Source: Bacteroidota bacterium
GTDB taxonomy: Bacteria; Bacteroidota; Bacteroidia; Cytophagales; Cyclobacteriaceae
Reading direction: 5' to 3'
DNA length: 64,000 bases
Assembly: GCA_024280115.1 (NCBI GenBank)
Contig: JAJRQT010000016.1
Coordinates: 1-64,000 of the forward strand
How positions within the stretch are numbered: position 1 is the first letter of the stretch; each line of letters opens with the position of its first letter. The position numbers and the translations under genes are program-made. Below, piece after piece: positions 42,911 to 51,121 of the stretch. The notes below the pieces were generated by a model. That model had not been told where the DNA came from and made no database searches. It saw nothing but the letters and a program-made list of their open reading frames with translations.

Positions 42911-43327
42911 TTATTTTTCAAGTTTTTTAATCAAACTTTTTGGTTCTAGTATTTCTAATTTACAATCTGTATAATCTTTAACATTTCGAGTAACAATAAC
43001 TTGTATTTCATTGTATTCGGCTGAAAATACCTGAACAGCATCTTCAAAATCTTTCATGCCTGATTCTAAAGCATCAATAATCATTTCTTTGTCAACACCT
43101 ATAACATCAACTATCTGTATTAATTCTACTAAAAATTTCTTTGCTTTAGTTTTATTTGTTTGTTTGCTGGCAATATAATAGATGTCTGTAACTGATGTTG
43201 CTGAAATGTATCCTTCTAATTTATTTTCATCAATCTTGCTAAATATTTTCGCTGAGTCTTTGAAATATGGCGCTCTTTTTAAAGCTATATCTAAAATTAC
43301 GTTTGTATCTATGAGTATTTTAATCAT
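42911..43327 (-). CDS. PIN-domain toxin (VapC-like)
   Basis: 138 residues of the PIN fold. The conserved acidic residues are visible: Asp7 in ILIDTNVILD, an acid in the central region (SVTDIYYIA), and the DFEDAVQ motif of helix 5 with a later TRNVKDY strand. PIN toxins are Mg2+-dependent ribonucleases. It overlaps the preceding gene by 4 nt (43324-43327), the usual organisation of an antitoxin-toxin operon. The RNA target is unknown. Confidence 0.82.
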   Translation of the reverse strand: MIKILIDTNVILDIALKRAPYFKDSAKIFSKIDENKLEGYISATSVTDIYYIASKQTNKTKAKKFLVELIQIVDVIGVDKEMIIDALESGMKDFEDAVQVFSAEYNEIQVIVTRNVKDYTDCKLEILEPKSLIKKLEK

Positions 43328-43551
43328 CTGTATTTTTCAGACAAATAGTCATATTTTGATAAATCTGCATCATTGTCTTTAAGAAATCCCGCCCACTTAT
43401 CTACAAAAGATTTACCAATTGCTCTCTTTTTCATTTTTCGATTTTTAGGGACAATGATTATTTCAACATCTGTATCAAATAATGATGGTGTAAATGGAAG
43501 CTGAATAGTTCCATTTGAGGATATTTTTGTATTAAACTTAAAAATTTTCAT
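43324..43551 (-). CDS. Antitoxin partner of the PIN toxin
   Basis: 75 residues. The N-terminus (KFNTKISSNGTIQLPF) resembles a beta-rich AbrB-like start, and the C-terminal half (KKRAIGKSFVDKWAGFLKDND) is a charged toxin-binding type tail. Position directly upstream, with a 4-nt overlap to the PIN gene on the same strand, supports the antitoxin call more than the sequence does. It likely also represses its own operon. Confidence 0.7.
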   Translation of the reverse strand: MKIFKFNTKISSNGTIQLPFTPSLFDTDVEIIIVPKNRKMKKRAIGKSFVDKWAGFLKDNDADLSKYDYLSEKYR

Positions 43552-43717
43552 TTTTTTATCAAAGTTACAAAATCTAAACTCGATTTTCGAATGTTCAATT
43601 GAAACAGTAGGGGGAATCTAGCAGATTATTAAAAGTATTGAAAATTTAAAAAATTATCAAGTTTACTTAATTCATCGAATTTTGATGCTTTACTTGGACT
43701 TATTTATGAATTCTGTT

Positions 43718-44326
43718 TCAGAAACTTTTGATTATTCCAATTGATGGATATACAAATTTGATCGGGTTTGGCTTGCTTAGATCTGCAACCGATGAGTACG
43801 TGACTTTAACATCGATATACATAGTTTCAGAGATTTTGAATAATGAACCAAGTCCCAATCCCAGATTAAAAGTATTGTAGTCACTTTTTTCATCTGTTCT
43901 CACGTCACCCAATCCATCAGTTTCAAAGTAATTATAGCGTGTTTTTCCTATACCCGAAATGAACGAAATATAAGGTTTGATTTTGACTGAGTTTAGCATG
44001 TAAAATTTAAAATCTAAGTTTAACCCAAAAGACTTATAGGAATATTCAGAATAATGTACATGTTGATTTAACACAGTATTATATATATAAGTCACTTCAT
44101 TTTTTGTAAATCCATAATATGGCATTAACCCTATAGCAAACCTATTTGAGAAGGAATAGTCAACGCTGCCGGTAAATAAACCGCCTTGCAAACCGGAAGC
44201 ATTTGTATCGAATAAAGGAGCGCCGCTTAAACCAACTTGCCAGGAACCTTTTTCAATTTGGCCTAAAAGTGACGGGCTATAACCAATTAAAAAAATGAAA
44301 GCTACTACAAATATCTTGATATTCAC
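43718..44326 (-). CDS. Outer-membrane beta-barrel protein
   Basis: 202 residues with a signal peptide (IFVVAFIFLIGYSPSLLG). The following amphipathic strands are typical of an 8-stranded Bacteroidota outer-membrane barrel: GSWQVGLSGAPLF, FTGSVDYSFSNRFAIGLMPYYGF, YSYKSFGLNLDFKFYML, VKIKPYISFISGIGKTRYNYF, TFNLGLGLGSLF, and a C-terminal SIGIIKSF ending in Phe. No specific function. Confidence 0.68.
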   Translation of the reverse strand: MNIKIFVVAFIFLIGYSPSLLGQIEKGSWQVGLSGAPLFDTNASGLQGGLFTGSVDYSFSNRFAIGLMPYYGFTKNEVTYIYNTVLNQHVHYSEYSYKSFGLNLDFKFYMLNSVKIKPYISFISGIGKTRYNYFETDGLGDVRTDEKSDYNTFNLGLGLGSLFKISETMYIDVKVTYSSVADLSKPNPIKFVYPSIGIIKSF

Positions 44327-44458
44327 GATGATTGAGCATTTATCATAATGAAGATACTGTCCATAACTGTGAATACAAACTATTTAACAATTTTTAACAT
44401 TTGCCCGTACAGGTTTTCATCTCGCACAAAGACTCTATGTTTACCCAACTCTATCTCA

Positions 44459-45226
44459 TCAACCATAGCCATTCAAGGTTTCAATCAACTTTTTGATACG
44501 AGCAATGCTTTCCTTATTTGCATTTTCATTAGGCTTCAATTCATACCACAATCCATCGCCGGGAGAAATATAATTTCCCTGAGTTTTCGGAATTTTCTCA
44601 AAGCTGTTCTCAGGCAAGTAGTCAATGCTGAAAATAAATTTTAATAGCTTTTGACCTTCGCCCCAGCCCATGGATTTACTCCTCATTTTCAGTGAGTTAA
44701 CCTGTAAATCTCTTCCAGCGAAGGAGAATGTAAAATCAATTTTTTGATTTAGCTTGTTGGAGTTTTCGGGTAGAAAACTAATTTGAAGAGGCGCTTCCTT
44801 TTTACTCATTTCAAAAACGGCCTGGATGATTTCCTGAACGAATATCTCCCAGGGCCTTGTAACGGCAGGTTGCAAAACTTCAGATTTATCATCGCCAGTA
44901 ATCTTTATTATAAATTCTGAGCCGTCTTTTGACCGCGATGGTTTTTTCTTCCAATTGGTTAAACTGAGTTTATTTTCGATCTCTTTCCCCCAAACAGGAG
45001 GCAAATTTCCATTCCAGCTATAATCGTCATCCACAGAAAATCCTTCTTCAAAAATCTCTTCTTCCGTTATTTCATCCCGGTCATAATATTCCAGTTGCAG
45101 ATCCACCTGATAGTCCTCAGAGCTACTTTTTGAAATTTCTACCTTATACCTGTGACAAAAAGGTGGCGGAATTGGTCCTGTGATGTATTCAATAGTTATT
45201 TTGGTGAAAGTTTCGATATGCCTCAT
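44459..45226 (-). CDS. Hypothetical protein, unknown family
   Basis: 255 residues with no signal peptide or membrane helix. The N-terminal part is beta-rich with Trp/Pro (FTKITIEYITGPIPPPFCHRYKVEISK) and an acidic middle (YDRDEITEEEIFEEGFSVDDDYSW). The C-terminal half has a LQISFLPENS segment and a FSFAGRDLQVNSLKMRSK stretch. It begins 8 nt downstream of the menE-like gene on the same strand, so it is probably in the menaquinone operon. No family identified. Confidence 0.6.
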   Translation of the reverse strand: MRHIETFTKITIEYITGPIPPPFCHRYKVEISKSSSEDYQVDLQLEYYDRDEITEEEIFEEGFSVDDDYSWNGNLPPVWGKEIENKLSLTNWKKKPSRSKDGSEFIIKITGDDKSEVLQPAVTRPWEIFVQEIIQAVFEMSKKEAPLQISFLPENSNKLNQKIDFTFSFAGRDLQVNSLKMRSKSMGWGEGQKLLKFIFSIDYLPENSFEKIPKTQGNYISPGDGLWYELKPNENANKESIARIKKLIETLNGYG

Positions 45227-45234
45227 TTTCTCAT

Positions 45235-46326
45235 CTAATGTTCATTGCGAAGATATACTTCTGCATTCCTAATTCTGTCAATTTTTCCTGATTTTGTATA
45301 GATCAATTCCGGGATTTGACTGAGTGCTTTTGGATTATGATACCGGGGTAAATTATTTTTAAGTATCTGCAATATATATACTTCATCCAGCATCGTTTCA
45401 CCATATTCGATCAATAATATCATTTTGTTGGTGAGTATTTTATCGGGCGTGGATAATATGCAAAAAGGCTGGATGATCCCGAGGCCATGAAGCATTTCCT
45501 TAACTTGCTGTTCTATTTTCTCAATCTGAATTTTTATCCCGCCGGAGTTAATCACATTATCGTATCTACCTATCCACTTAAAAGATTTGTCATCGATCAA
45601 TTCTACGATATCATTCGTGATCAATCCCTTGATTTCCAGTATCCGGTCACGAATAATGAGGCAATTCCGTTCGTCCCTCGAAAAGGATACGCCTTTCAGC
45701 GCATGGTAAATGTCAGATTTTTCCAGGCCGTTTACACTTCTCAAAGCTACATGTGACAATGTTTCTGTCATGGAATAACTATGATAAATGGTTGGTTTTA
45801 GTTTTTGAAGCTTTGATTCGAGCTGAGTGTGTAATCCTACTCCACCGATTAATAGTTTTTTTATATAGTCAAATTTTCTTGCGGATACTTCTTGAGCACC
45901 TTCCACCTGAAGGGGTGTCATGGCAACAAAATCGATAATTTGTCCGGGGGTGATTTGAGTGAGTGGATTGGCATTTGGCGTAACAACTATTAAATTCAAA
46001 TCACCCTCAATGGCCCTGATGATCATCATCTTCCCGGCTACAAATTCAATATTCAGACAAGCAAGAGCTGTTTGTCCGGGTTTCAATTTAAATGTTTCAA
46101 TTGATCGTCGGGCACTTTTTATCAACTGGTATCGTGAAAATTTGATTTCTTTGGGGGTACCGGTCGAACCGGATGTTTTAAGTAGGAATTCATTTTGATC
46201 CGAAAGCCAGCTTTTGATAAAAGAAAGCGTATCATATTCAAATTCTGAGATATCGCCCTGTTCAATCTCATCATTTAGCAGTTGATGGATTTTTATCAAT
46301 TTTCCGTTGAGAATGAATGACTTCAC
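45235..46326 (-). CDS. menE: o-Succinylbenzoate-CoA ligase-like (MenE-type) enzyme
   Basis: 363 residues of the ANL (AMP-binding) superfamily. Visible motifs: P-loop-like LKTSGSTGTPKEIKFSR, SYSMTETLSHVALR for the adenylate-binding Thr-Glu pair, and the hinge GRYDNVINSGGIKIQIEKIE with the conserved GRxDxxI and Gly-Gly. It is shorter than the usual 450-490 residues, consistent with compact Bacteroidota MenE proteins. It probably activates o-succinylbenzoate to its CoA ester in menaquinone synthesis, given menD upstream on the same strand. Confidence 0.82.
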   Translation of the reverse strand: MKSFILNGKLIKIHQLLNDEIEQGDISEFEYDTLSFIKSWLSDQNEFLLKTSGSTGTPKEIKFSRYQLIKSARRSIETFKLKPGQTALACLNIEFVAGKMMIIRAIEGDLNLIVVTPNANPLTQITPGQIIDFVAMTPLQVEGAQEVSARKFDYIKKLLIGGVGLHTQLESKLQKLKPTIYHSYSMTETLSHVALRSVNGLEKSDIYHALKGVSFSRDERNCLIIRDRILEIKGLITNDIVELIDDKSFKWIGRYDNVINSGGIKIQIEKIEQQVKEMLHGLGIIQPFCILSTPDKILTNKMILLIEYGETMLDEVYILQILKNNLPRYHNPKALSQIPELIYTKSGKIDRIRNAEVYLRNEH

Positions 46327-46578
46327 ATCGATTGAATTTTCTATTTGAGTGGAAATGCGTAATTGTTAAATATGATTTAATGCTATAATAATTTTTACTT
46401 TTGATATTACCAACCAGATATGTTTGGTTTTTCTGATTGCTTCCATCACAAATCTGTCTAACTTCCTATACCCATCTTTTCAATAAATATCTCTATTTTT
46501 ATTTTTATTATCCCATTATTTCATTTTCCGATAAATTCGTCGTAGATCCATTTTAATAACCACTCATGTTGTAATCAT

Positions 46579-48285
46579 TCATTTCCATAATTGAGCGGCT
46601 TTTAGCTTAAACTTTTCAAAAACCTGCTGATTGATATTGGCTTCGGTTTCAATCTCCAATATAGCTGATCCGGTTTTTTTATTGAAAAACTCTTTCAGAA
46701 TATCCGGTAAAGCCTTCGGAGTTTTTACTGCAAAATACTTCATACCAAAATCACGCGCAGTGTTTGCAGCATTTAGTTTTTGCTGAGTTTCAAAGAATGT
46801 TTCCAATTCATCCAATTGTTTTGGCCCGTTAAGGAGCCTGAATATTCCTCCGCCATGATTATTGAGGATGATGATCCTAAGGTTATCAGGCATATGATTG
46901 TGCCAAAGCCCATTTCTATCATAAAAAAATGCAATATCTCCAATGAGGAGCACATTCAACTTATCGTTGTTGATTGCATGGCCGAGGGAAGTACTCAAAC
47001 AACCATCAATCCCGCTTGTCCCGCGGTTTGCCCAAACTTCAATTTCCTGCTCCTTCCCAATACCCAGGATGTTCGCGTATCTAACAGGCATGCTGTTGGC
47101 CAGATGCAGAATACTTTCCGATGGTAATTGAGATATAATTCTTTGGACTGCATGGAATTCACTCAGATAATCAATGTTAAAAAAATCATTGATAAATGTG
47201 CGTGCCTGCAATTCTTTTGTAACCCAGAGATTGTAAAAGGCATTTTGCTTTTTGTTAGAATTCATAAAGTGTTCCTCAATTATTCTAAAAAAAACTTCGG
47301 GATTCAATTCAATATTTTTAGTGAGCGACTTGAATGGATCTATAGTTTCATTATTAAAACCAATATGCCAGTGATCCATAACTTTCTCATTGCGAAGAAA
47401 GTTCTTTAATTTTTTTGAAAGCACGCTTTGTCCAAATGAAATCAGAAGATCAGCGCTCAGATTTCTTTGATCTTCCACATCTTCAAGGATTACATCATGT
47501 TTCCCAATTGAATGATCAACACGACTTAAATTGGCAGTGATATCACCAATTATTACCCATTTTAATTTTTTTTGAATTTGATTCAGGCTAATAATCAACT
47601 CGTCTGATATTCTTGTTTGGCCAACTACAACCATGATTTTATCATATTTCTTGAGGTCATCAACCAGGCCATCTGCATATTGATTTGTTGGTTGGCATAA
47701 TATATTGGGTGACTTAACAACCTGCAATTTGCTTGAATAATGGAAGTCTTCTTCCGGTGATGGATAAAATGGTTCTCTTATAGGAATATTGATATGAACC
47801 GGACCAAGGGCGGATCCTGTAGCTTTGATGATGGCTTCTGATATCATTTTCTCTGAATGCCATCTGGCTTCTTCACAATCAAATGAAACGGGAAACTGAT
47901 AGGATCCCAATACATGGTTTTGAAACATATTTTGCTGGCGAATGGTCTGGCCATCCTGTTGGTCGATCCATTCTGGTGGACGGTCTGCGGTTAGGACAAT
48001 TAATGGAACATTCTGGTAAAAAGCTTCAATAATAGCAGGATACAGGTTTGCAGCGGCTGTTCCCGATGTGCAGATAATAGCCACAGGTTTATTGCTTGAT
48101 TGGGCCAGACCCAGTCCAATAAATCCAGCGCTGCGCTCATCTGGGATAATAAATGTTTTAATCCCGGGGTGCCTGGCAAAAGCCAGAGTGAGCGGAGCGC
48201 TTCTCGATCCCGGGCAAATTACAGCCTGATCAATTTTATGTTGAGCACAAATCTCGGCAATGTTTACGATGGGTTGTATGATCAT
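46579..48285 (-). CDS. menD: MenD, 2-succinyl-5-enolpyruvyl-6-hydroxy-3-cyclohexene-1-carboxylate synthase
   Basis: 568 residues, a thiamine-diphosphate enzyme of menaquinone synthesis that condenses isochorismate and 2-oxoglutarate. The opening NIAEICAQHKIDQAVICPGSRSAPLTLAFARHPGIKTF is a MenD signature, followed by CTSGTAAANLYPAIIEA with the ThDP-activating Glu, and VHINIPIREPFYPSPE. The ThDP-binding C-terminus has NRGTSGIDGCLSTSLGHA and LLIGDIAFFYDRNGLWH with the GD(x)n motif. It is expressed from the same strand as menE, with a 252-bp gap that holds no gene. Confidence 0.93.
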   Translation of the reverse strand: MIIQPIVNIAEICAQHKIDQAVICPGSRSAPLTLAFARHPGIKTFIIPDERSAGFIGLGLAQSSNKPVAIICTSGTAAANLYPAIIEAFYQNVPLIVLTADRPPEWIDQQDGQTIRQQNMFQNHVLGSYQFPVSFDCEEARWHSEKMISEAIIKATGSALGPVHINIPIREPFYPSPEEDFHYSSKLQVVKSPNILCQPTNQYADGLVDDLKKYDKIMVVVGQTRISDELIISLNQIQKKLKWVIIGDITANLSRVDHSIGKHDVILEDVEDQRNLSADLLISFGQSVLSKKLKNFLRNEKVMDHWHIGFNNETIDPFKSLTKNIELNPEVFFRIIEEHFMNSNKKQNAFYNLWVTKELQARTFINDFFNIDYLSEFHAVQRIISQLPSESILHLANSMPVRYANILGIGKEQEIEVWANRGTSGIDGCLSTSLGHAINNDKLNVLLIGDIAFFYDRNGLWHNHMPDNLRIIILNNHGGGIFRLLNGPKQLDELETFFETQQKLNAANTARDFGMKYFAVKTPKALPDILKEFFNKKTGSAILEIETEANINQQVFEKFKLKAAQLWK

Positions 48286-48396
48286 CCGGATCGAAAAAAT
48301 TTATTTCAGCTTATAAAATATTTCAGCAATGAAAGTACGGCTAATTTTAGATTATTGAAAAAAATTAAAATTTACCAACCATATTTTCCAGCATCA

Positions 48397-48663
48397 TTAT
48401 TTACGCATTGTTACCAATCGGCATTTTCCTCGCCCAAACAATTCTGATAATTCTTTTTTATAGTTAAAATCATCAGGAAGATTAATCGATCCTTTTAGCT
48501 TTTTTACAGAAGGTGAAAGCTTTATTTTTCGGAGACTGTCTTCCAGAACAACTTTTAAATAGTTTTCTATCAATTCTGACAAACTACATCCACGATTTTT
48601 AGCATAAAGTTTTGCTTGCTCAATTGTACTCTGATCTAGTGTTATAGTTAGTTTTGTTTGCAT
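48397..48663 (-). CDS. Orphan DUF6364-type (ribbon-helix-helix) antitoxin
   Basis: From ATG 48663 the product has 88 residues: a beta strand (KLTITLDQSTIEQAKLYAK), a helix with RGCSLSELIENYLKVVLE, and the SPSVKKLKGSINLPDDFNYKKELSELF tail that fits DUF6364 proteins. An earlier ATG at 48711 adds 16 doubtful residues. Family members neutralise PIN-type toxins encoded directly downstream. Here the downstream neighbour is menD, and no toxin gene follows. The end (GRGKCRLVTMRK) is atypical, so the toxin has probably been lost and this is a remnant. Confidence 0.6.
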   Translation of the reverse strand: MQTKLTITLDQSTIEQAKLYAKNRGCSLSELIENYLKVVLEDSLRKIKLSPSVKKLKGSINLPDDFNYKKELSELFGRGKCRLVTMRK

Positions 48664-48795
48664 TACGAATGTATTTGATGTAAAGATGCATATTGCGAGT
48701 TGGAATACCAACCATTATTGCCTGGCGGCAACACCCGATGCGTGCTTCATACATTCATAATTGAATAACAGCCTTCTTGAATTGGTACTGCAAAG

Positions 48796-48837
48796 CCTAT
48801 TCGCAATAGCCCTCGTTTGCAACGAGGGCTCAATAGG
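48796..48837. repeat. Intergenic hairpin (REP-like)
   Basis: AGCCCTCGTT (48808-48817) and AACGAGGGCT (48821-48830) form a perfect 10-bp stem with a TGC loop, flanked by CCTATT (48796-48801) pairing with AATAGG (48832-48837). It sits between the OmpA/PD40 gene and the orphan antitoxin. No second copy is in the window, so REP status is tentative. Confidence 0.5.
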
Positions 48838-48873
48838 GATTCTTACTTACTTCACCCGGATTCTATCAACTCA

Positions 48874-50922
48874 TCAATTCTTCAATATCTTAATCTCAAC
48901 CCTTCGATTCTTTTTCCTTGATTCAGGACCTGCATTGCTTGCAATGGGCTTGGTTCCTCCGTATCCTTTGGCTTTGAGCCTCTTTTTGTTGATGCCTTTA
49001 TCAGTTAAGTATCCCATAATAGAGATCGCTCTCGATTCAGATAGCCTCAGGTTCGCTGATGAGGAGCCCCGATTGTCAGTATGACCTCCCAACTCTATTT
49101 CAAGTGATGGATTATCATTCATTATCTGAAGTAAACGCTCTAGTTCCGGTTTTGATTCAGGAAGCATTTCAGCTTTGCTTTGCTCAAAGAAAATGTTACT
49201 CAATTGAATGGTCTCTCCAACTTCAATAGGAGTGAGTATCAGATCCCGCTTGATTTCTTTATACTCACTAACCATAGAGAAATCTTCATTTTGACTTATG
49301 GCAATATACCCTTTGGCCTCGGCCCTGAATCCATATTTTTTCCCGGCGGGTAGTACAATTTTATAATTTCCATTTATTGGATCAGAAACTGCGAGGCCGT
49401 CATCCTCATTAAGTGGAAAACTTTCATAGAATATATCAGCCTCAATAGGTTGTTTTGTTTTAGAATTGATCACCCTTCCTGTAATCAGGACAACAGGATC
49501 TGGCTTGGCTTCCTTTGAAAGGGATATCCTGTAAATGTCTTCGTCTGCCGGATTAAAATCCACTTTATTCATAGCTCCGGCTGTAGATATAAAATAGGCA
49601 TAATCACCTTTTGCCGAAATGGTATAATACCCATCCCAACCGATAGAATTAATGGATTTCCCAATATTTGTCGGAACACTCCATTTTGTCCAGGTGTCAT
49701 CCAGTCTCCTGCTATAAAAAATGTCGCTTTCTCCAAAACCACGATGCCCGTTAGAAGCGAAATAGAGTGTCTTGTTGTCTGAGGCGAGGAATGGAGCAAA
49801 TTCAACTTTCCTCGTATTAATCACTGATCCGAGATTTATGGGTTTGGACCATGAATTTTCACCTGTTCTGAAACTGACATACAAATCCTGATCACCTTTA
49901 GAATCGTTCCTTTGAACAGCCGAGATTAAAACTTTACCAGAATTTGACTGAAAATAGTCCTGGTATTCACTTAGATTATGATAGTCTTCAATATCTTGTT
50001 TTCTTGGGAAACTCCACCCTGAGGCTGTTTTCCTTGACACGGAGACGCCATCTTCAACATTGCCATCATCATAGTATGCATTTATTAACATAATCGTATT
50101 TCCATCGGGACTTACCGAACAGATTCCATTTGGTAGTTTGTCATTCAATGGCATCCCAACATTATGGGCAAATGACCATTCTTTCCCAACCATGTCAGAA
50201 ATATAAATATCCTGGTCGTCTCTTTTTCCTCCCATATTGCTGGGTGTATTTTTCCTTGCAAAATAAAGCTTCAATCCATCCGGAGTAATGACTGGTTTGG
50301 ATTCAAGATATTTGGTATTCACGTTGTCACTAAGGCGTTCTTTATAAGCAACAAATATTATTTCTTCTGATGAGGATGCCACTGCTGAAGATGCGCCAGG
50401 TATAACTTCGCCGTTATATTCCGATTCACAAATGCCCACAGCATCTATTTGTGACCATCCTTTGTTCACGTAAGTATTTAAATGAACAGCTACTTTCTTT
50501 ACCAGATATGGAGTTTTATCAATTTTTATTGAAAGTACATTGAATGGTTGATTGAGCTTTTCACCCTGAGATTCATAAATACTATAGGCGTTATCTTCGG
50601 TATCATGGAGGATTACCTTACTTATTTTACCCGGAAGATAATTTTCAACAATGATGACCTGGCTGACGGGTTGCGGTTCCCGGTAGGCCAATGTAACTGC
50701 TCCATAACCTGTTTCAGCATTTAACCGAAATGCATTGCTATTCATTTTGCCGTATGGTTCGGCATCGGGTTTTCCTAAAACTTTATCCGCCGAGTAAGAT
50801 GTTTCTGAAAATTGATTGAATTGAAAAGTCACTTCAGAAGCCCATTGAACTTCCTGTGAAAAACTATTTGTACCAATTAAAAGTGCAAATGCAAATACCA
50901 ATCCTGCTGCTCTCATCTCCAA
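48874..50922 (-). CDS. OmpA-family protein with PD40 beta-propeller repeats
   Basis: 682 residues. A signal peptide (MRAAGLVFAFALLIGTNSFSQ) is followed by a discoidin-like domain (about 25-190) with ASEVTFQFNQF and VSQVIIVENYLPG. Next come WD40-like PD40 repeats with VITPDGLKLYFAR, ICSVSPDGNTIMLIN, FAPFLASDNKTLYFASNGHRG and SAKGDYAYFIS (about 200-460), and a carboxypeptidase-like linker (VLITGRVINSKTKQPIEADIFY). It ends with an OmpA peptidoglycan-binding domain: LGGHTDNRGSSSANLRLSESRA, GYGGTKPIASN. Periplasmic/outer-membrane attachment to murein is likely; the propeller may bind partners of the envelope. Confidence 0.85.
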   Translation of the reverse strand: MEMRAAGLVFAFALLIGTNSFSQEVQWASEVTFQFNQFSETSYSADKVLGKPDAEPYGKMNSNAFRLNAETGYGAVTLAYREPQPVSQVIIVENYLPGKISKVILHDTEDNAYSIYESQGEKLNQPFNVLSIKIDKTPYLVKKVAVHLNTYVNKGWSQIDAVGICESEYNGEVIPGASSAVASSSEEIIFVAYKERLSDNVNTKYLESKPVITPDGLKLYFARKNTPSNMGGKRDDQDIYISDMVGKEWSFAHNVGMPLNDKLPNGICSVSPDGNTIMLINAYYDDGNVEDGVSVSRKTASGWSFPRKQDIEDYHNLSEYQDYFQSNSGKVLISAVQRNDSKGDQDLYVSFRTGENSWSKPINLGSVINTRKVEFAPFLASDNKTLYFASNGHRGFGESDIFYSRRLDDTWTKWSVPTNIGKSINSIGWDGYYTISAKGDYAYFISTAGAMNKVDFNPADEDIYRISLSKEAKPDPVVLITGRVINSKTKQPIEADIFYESFPLNEDDGLAVSDPINGNYKIVLPAGKKYGFRAEAKGYIAISQNEDFSMVSEYKEIKRDLILTPIEVGETIQLSNIFFEQSKAEMLPESKPELERLLQIMNDNPSLEIELGGHTDNRGSSSANLRLSESRAISIMGYLTDKGINKKRLKAKGYGGTKPIASNAGPESRKKNRRVEIKILKN

Positions 50923-51078
50923 AAAGATTTATATTAATAATAGAAACTTTAAACTGATTTTCAATTGGCAATTTCGGAGTATTGACCGTCTTTTTTTGAT
51001 GAGTTTTTACAAAAACAGTACGCAATTTTTAAAATCATAAAAATTATATCATTATCTATATATAAAATATTTGAATTG

Positions 51079-51086
51079 TATATTTG
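51079..51086 (+). promoter_or_regulatory. Candidate -7 promoter element of tkt (TATATTTG)
   Basis: An exact match to TAnnTTTG lies 35 nt before the tkt start, in the 200-bp divergent region shared with the OmpA/PD40 gene. No convincing TTG -33 element at the usual 19-23 nt spacing was found. Confidence 0.35.
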
Positions 51087-51121
51087 CAGCGATTTTTCAA
51101 TAGCAATTAATAGTACTTAAT

